The notes under the pieces are model-generated. The model saw only the letters and a program-made list of their open reading frames with translations, made no database searches and had not been told where the DNA came from. This document shows positions 15,465 through 18,095 of a stretch of DNA of 18,095 nucleotides, piece after piece; the stretch's first letter is position 1, and the number at the start of each line of letters is the position of its first letter. The translations under genes and the position numbers were made by a program. The stretch is from Candidatus Magasanikiibacteriota bacterium (GTDB lineage Bacteria > Patescibacteriota > Patescibacteriia > Magasanikbacterales > UBA922). The stretch covers positions 1-18,095 of the forward strand of contig JAHFIE010000017.1 in NCBI GenBank assembly GCA_023246565.1, given 5' to 3'.

Positions 15465-15995
15465 TTAGACAGGTTTGTCTGTTACAACTAAATTTTTATA
15501 GAACTTAAAATAAGTTTCTCGTAATAATTTTGCGTCAGTTAATGCGTTATGTTCTTGGTAATTTTCTTTCTCTATTCCTAATTGTTTAAAAAAATCATGC
15601 TTTCCCATACTGTTTGGTGAATAACCCAGACCAAAAAGAATCGAAGCAAAATCAATAGGGATCCAGTAGGCAGGATGTTCTTTGGGTGAACCGAATAATT
15701 CGTACCAGTATATGGCATCAAATTGATTTACATAAGCAACCAGATAAGGTTCGGTGTCCCCAATAAAAGTGCGAATTTCCTTACAGGCTTCTTCTTTGGG
15801 TATCTTCTTTTGGCTTAAATAAGGTAAAACTTTTTCTTGAACCCATGGGTGAATCGGTCCGGTTTGTTCAAGTTCCAAATAGAGTTCTTCCCCCGTGTAT
15901 TTTATAAGACCAATGGATAATAACTCCCCTATCTTGGGATTAAGATCACTGAATTCTGTGTCAAGAAAAATAATATTCTCTGAATAGGGTTTCAT
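15465..15995 (-). CDS. DEDDh 3'-5' exonuclease (DnaQ/RNase T-like)
   Basis: A 176-residue RNase H-fold exonuclease. Exo I is FLDTEF (D12, E14), Exo II includes VNQFDAIYW (Asp in QFD), and Exo III is HNALTDAKLL with the H-x4-D pattern of DEDDh enzymes, so all four acidic residues and the histidine are present. The protein is only the exonuclease domain, with no polymerase or helicase fusion. The substrate (ssDNA, RNA ends or oligoribonucleotides) is not clear. I start at the ATG at 15995, just before the Exo I strand. The frame is open to a TTG at 16043, but those 16 extra residues (NQRDSSPRLLKNIKS) look non-conserved. It is the first gene of the - strand pair with the PIG-L deacetylase. Confidence 0.8.
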   Translation of the reverse strand: MKPYSENIIFLDTEFSDLNPKIGELLSIGLIKYTGEELYLELEQTGPIHPWVQEKVLPYLSQKKIPKEEACKEIRTFIGDTEPYLVAYVNQFDAIYWYELFGSPKEHPAYWIPIDFASILFGLGYSPNSMGKHDFFKQLGIEKENYQEHNALTDAKLLRETYFKFYKNLVVTDKPV

Positions 15996-16079
15996 TGATT
16001 TTATATTTTTTAAAAGTCTAGGGCTAGAATCCCTTTGATTCAATATTTAATATATAAAGTTTAACAAAGTTTGGCTTGG

Positions 16080-16107
16080 TTGACAAATTTTTATGTATCT
16101 GTCTAAC
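16080..16107 (+). promoter_or_regulatory. Promoter of the 6S-like RNA gene
   Basis: A perfect -35 hexamer TTGACA (16080-16085) and a 4/6 -10 match TCTAAC (16102-16107) are separated by 16 bp. The predicted start is 6-7 nt later, at about 16113-16114, which coincides with the first bases of the RNA's closing stem. Confidence 0.6.
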
Positions 16108-16112
16108 TAGAG

Positions 16113-16331
16113 GTGGAGTAAGGTCAATCCTGCGAAAATCCCTTCGTACGCCATCAGGGGGCTCCTTCTACGGCCAATTCTAAGCCAAGAGCCAAACGGC
16201 CATAGGCCTTGGTCAGAGTTGGTTTGTCGTCCCCTCCGGTGGATTCTCCTCAGTTTTCAAAAGGTAGGCCTTACTCCACTTACCTCTTCGGTATCCCCTC
16301 TTTGATCTTGTGATTAAGAGGGTTTTATTTT
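16113..16331 (+). ncRNA. Rod-shaped structured ncRNA, candidate 6S RNA
   Basis: There is no coding sequence here on either strand, but base pairing is extensive. A closing stem pairs GTGGAGTAAGGTC (16113-16125) with GGCCTTACTCCAC (16267-16279), a 13-bp helix with one G-U. A large internal bubble of about 30 nt per side (16126-16155 and 16236-16266) follows, then AGGGG/CCCCT (16156-16160 / 16231-16235). The apical arm pairs CCAATTCTAA with TCAGAGTTGG (16174-16183 / 16213-16222) and ends in CCAA/TTGG and GGCC-ATA-GGCC (16198-16208). The 5' bubble strand can form CGAA-AATCCC-TTCG. Length and the stem-bubble-arm architecture fit 6S RNA, which mimics an open promoter and binds sigma70-RNA polymerase. 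The + strand is set by the promoter and the terminator. It lacks tmRNA, RNase P and SRP signatures. Being an ncRNA gene is fairly secure; the 6S identity is inference. Confidence 0.7.
16296..16331 (+). terminator. Intrinsic terminator of the 6S-like RNA
   Basis: CCCTCTTTGATC (16296-16307), loop TTGT, and GATTAAGAGGG (16312-16322) form a stem of about 11 bp with one bulge, followed by TTTTATTTT (16323-16331). The T-tract exists only in + strand orientation. It ends 7 nt before the 3' end of the convergent dinB-like gene. Confidence 0.85.
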
Positions 16332-16338
16332 CTATTGA

Positions 16339-17574
16339 TTAGTGTATAACCCCAAGTGATATTAGTGGTCCATGAAGAATACTTCTGTGTGCTGTTTCAG
16401 CTTTTAAAGAACTTGCGCTTTGAACAATGTGCTTTCCAAACTTAGTTGTTAACGTATCCACGGCATGGTATATATTTTTTAGTGTATCCAGTTTCATTGG
16501 TGATTCAAAAAAATTAGTTTGGACTGTAGTTTGTTCATTAAGTTGTGACAATACTACACCAGTGGAACGATATTTATTTTTAGCTTTATAGAGCTGAGTG
16601 AATAAAGGTTTGCTAGCAGCAATAATATCTGGTGGGTAGGCTGACGCCCTTGGCAAATCAGTTTCAAGAGCTTGGATTACAAATGATTCTGATTTTAGAA
16701 AAATAGAAACACGGTGAGCCATTAGTTTATACTGTCGTGCTTTGGAACAAGCGTTTTCTATATTACGAATAAGTTCAGCATAGATTTTTGATTCTTCATG
16801 TCTTCCTTGTTTAAACGTACTGGTTTTTGAAATAGAAGCAAACGTAGTTTTTTCTTCATTGATGACGGAATAAACATTGATTCCGTTTAATTCTTGCCAA
16901 ATATCTTGATGTGGTTTGGTAAAAAATTCTTGAATATAATTCAGTGGTCGAATAGCAAAATCATAGGCAGAAAAAATTCCCAAACGACGCATATAATCAG
17001 CAGTATTTGGTCCAATACCCCAAATAGTATTAACCAAAAAATCACGTAAATATTCTGGTAAATCTTTTTTACTAATTACCACAAGACCGTTTGGCTTGTT
17101 GCAGGTTGAAGCTAATTTGGCAAGTACTTTGGTGGGTGCAAGACCAATTGAAACGGTAATATTTAATTCTTTTTTGATTGTTTGTTTGATTTTTTCAGCA
17201 ATATTCTGGTAACCAGATTCTTTTTTATTGCCCAAACCAGTAATATCCATAAAACCTTCGTCTATACTGTACTCTTCCACTTTATCAGTAAAACGTCTTA
17301 AGATAGCAAAAAAACGTTTTGAGAAGAGACTGTATGCTTCATAATCACCGGACAAAAGAATGGCTTCAGGACATATTTTTTTAATTTCTTGGTTGGTCAT
17401 TCCGCGTCGTACACCTCGTTGTTTTGCCTCATAACTGAGCGCAGTCGCAATACCGCGGTCAGCACCAACCACAACAGGTTTATTTTTATAGCTTGGATTC
17501 ATGGCTTGTTCGCAACTTGCGAAAAAAGCGTCTGCATCGACATGAATGATTGCTCTATGAAATTGAGTATTCAT
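16339..17574 (-). CDS. dinB: Y-family translesion DNA polymerase (DinB/UmuC type)
   Basis: An error-prone polymerase that copies damaged templates. The palm motifs are intact: HVDADAFFAS with D13, and YSIDEGFMDIT with D105 and E106, giving the three catalytic carboxylates. The finger region (TALSYEAKQRGVRRGM), the helix-hairpin-helix segment (NTIWGIGPNTADYMRRLGI) and a little-finger domain (from about 245) are all present, for a full 411 residues. The C-terminus resembles UmuC more than Pol IV: YRSTGVVLSQL is followed by a clamp-binding-like QTNFF (352-356) and about 55 more residues, the same layout as UmuC with its QLNLF motif. It lies 86 bp downstream of the LexA-like gene on the same strand, consistent with SOS control, but I found no convincing LexA operator in that gap. 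Confidence 0.92.
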   Translation of the reverse strand: MNTQFHRAIIHVDADAFFASCEQAMNPSYKNKPVVVGADRGIATALSYEAKQRGVRRGMTNQEIKKICPEAILLSGDYEAYSLFSKRFFAILRRFTDKVEEYSIDEGFMDITGLGNKKESGYQNIAEKIKQTIKKELNITVSIGLAPTKVLAKLASTCNKPNGLVVISKKDLPEYLRDFLVNTIWGIGPNTADYMRRLGIFSAYDFAIRPLNYIQEFFTKPHQDIWQELNGINVYSVINEEKTTFASISKTSTFKQGRHEESKIYAELIRNIENACSKARQYKLMAHRVSIFLKSESFVIQALETDLPRASAYPPDIIAASKPLFTQLYKAKNKYRSTGVVLSQLNEQTTVQTNFFESPMKLDTLKNIYHAVDTLTTKFGKHIVQSASSLKAETAHRSILHGPLISLGVIH

Positions 17575-17660
17575 ACTATATACATTGCGAATAAGGAATG
17601 AGAAGTCTTGATAAATCTGGTTATTATCTGTTATTTTTTATTATTGATCCAATTTTTCTA

Positions 17661-18095
17661 TTAAATATATTTCCGTATTACACTTGATACCACACCCGCG
17701 ATCTGAAGTTGTTCTTGAGGATGAATATCTGGATACTGACGATTTGCCGGACGAAGGATAACTTGTTCACCGCGTCTAATATAGTATTTCATGGTCCAAT
17801 CATGATCAACCTCGGCTACCACAATATCACCGGTTTTTGGAGAACGCGTACGATCCACAATCACCATATCCCCTTCCATGATACCAGCTTCGATCATTGA
17901 GTCACCGGAAACCGTTAATAAGTAACTACCCTGAGGATGTTCAATGAGCCAACGATCAAGACTGACTGTATTTGCATGTGCATCTTCTTCGGCTGTTGTA
18001 GGGAATCCTGCTTGAACCGTACCGAGCATTTTGAGTCCATAGAGTTTATCTGTTGGCATGAGTTTTCCGGTACTGTTTTTTTTGATAATACCTTC
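17661..18095 (-). CDS. lexA: LexA-type SOS repressor / S24 autoprotease (N-terminus beyond window)
   Basis: LexA represses SOS genes and cleaves itself when stimulated by RecA filaments. The frame is open to the window edge; the 12 codons before the ATG at 18059 (EGIIKKNSTGKL) continue the protein and look like the end of a LexA winged-helix domain, so the DNA-binding part is probably off-window. Visible are the Ala-Gly cleavage site in VQAGFP (A codon 18009-18011, G codon 18006-18008), the catalytic serine in SGDSM (codon 17898-17900) and the general-base lysine in WTMKYY (codon 17787-17789). The protein ends in GVVSSVIRKYI, like LexA's C-terminus. UmuD is the main alternative, especially with a UmuC-like neighbour, but the upstream continuation favours LexA. 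Confidence 0.85.
   Translation of the reverse strand, partial: EGIIKKNSTGKLMPTDKLYGLKMLGTVQAGFPTTAEEDAHANTVSLDRWLIEHPQGSYLLTVSGDSMIEAGIMEGDMVIVDRTRSPKTGDIVVAEVDHDWTMKYYIRRGEQVILRPANRQYPDIHPQEQLQIAGVVSSVIRKYI

Noticed and set aside
16081..16290. Minus-strand reading of the structured RNA (as tmRNA, RNase P or another RNA)
   Set aside because: The T-tract terminator and TTGACA promoter are only on the + strand, and no tmRNA acceptor arm, RNase P conserved core or SRP GGAA-loop helix is seen on either strand.
1..18095. CRISPR arrays, tRNA genes, rRNA genes, transposase genes
   Set aside because: I looked for regularly spaced repeats, cloverleaf-like segments and transposase motifs and saw none. 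Apart from the short REP-like element, there is no sign of a mobile element.

Overview
The window looks like a chromosomal segment of a Candidate Phyla Radiation (Patescibacteria) bacterium. This is inferred from four things: an AT-rich sequence with T/A-ending codons, tightly packed housekeeping genes with 1-10 bp overlaps or tiny gaps, an almost complete lack of Shine-Dalgarno sequences, and several unusual domain fusions. TGA is an ordinary stop codon here (for example at the ends of mrdA, the RibL-like gene and the hydrolase). That argues against the recoded Gracilibacteria/SR1 lineages. No rRNA or tRNA gene is present to fix the taxonomy.

Positions 1-3273 hold the elongasome block mreC (5' end cut by the window) - mreD - mrdA (PBP2), all on the + strand. 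A promoter overlapping the mrdA stop drives greA (3330-3803). A roughly 100 bp repeat made of nested inverted repeats (3890-3989) separates greA from lysS. Positions 4016-8684 hold a housekeeping run: a lysyl-tRNA synthetase with an extra C-terminal domain, a RibL/TagD-family cytidylyltransferase, a Ham1 (RdgB) pyrophosphatase fused to a Nudix hydrolase, and serS.

Positions 8690-14215 hold five closely packed + strand genes: an alpha/beta hydrolase, a MurF-type ligase whose usual N-terminal domain is replaced by membrane segments, a DegT/DnrJ-type PLP aminotransferase, a FemAB-type aminoacyltransferase and an FtsQ/DivIB-like division protein. The order suggests a membrane-associated peptidoglycan-precursor or cell-wall-tailoring pathway feeding division. 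This is the best candidate for a poorly described system in the window.

After a convergent intergenic region with strong RNA-folding potential (about 14247-14346), the - strand carries a membrane-anchored PIG-L/LmbE deacetylase and a DEDDh exonuclease. A + strand non-coding RNA gene follows at about 16113-16331, with its own sigma70-like promoter and intrinsic terminator. Its rod-like fold has a large central bubble and resembles 6S RNA. The window ends with two - strand SOS genes: a Y-family DNA polymerase with a UmuC-like tail, and a LexA-type repressor/autoprotease whose N-terminus lies beyond the window edge.
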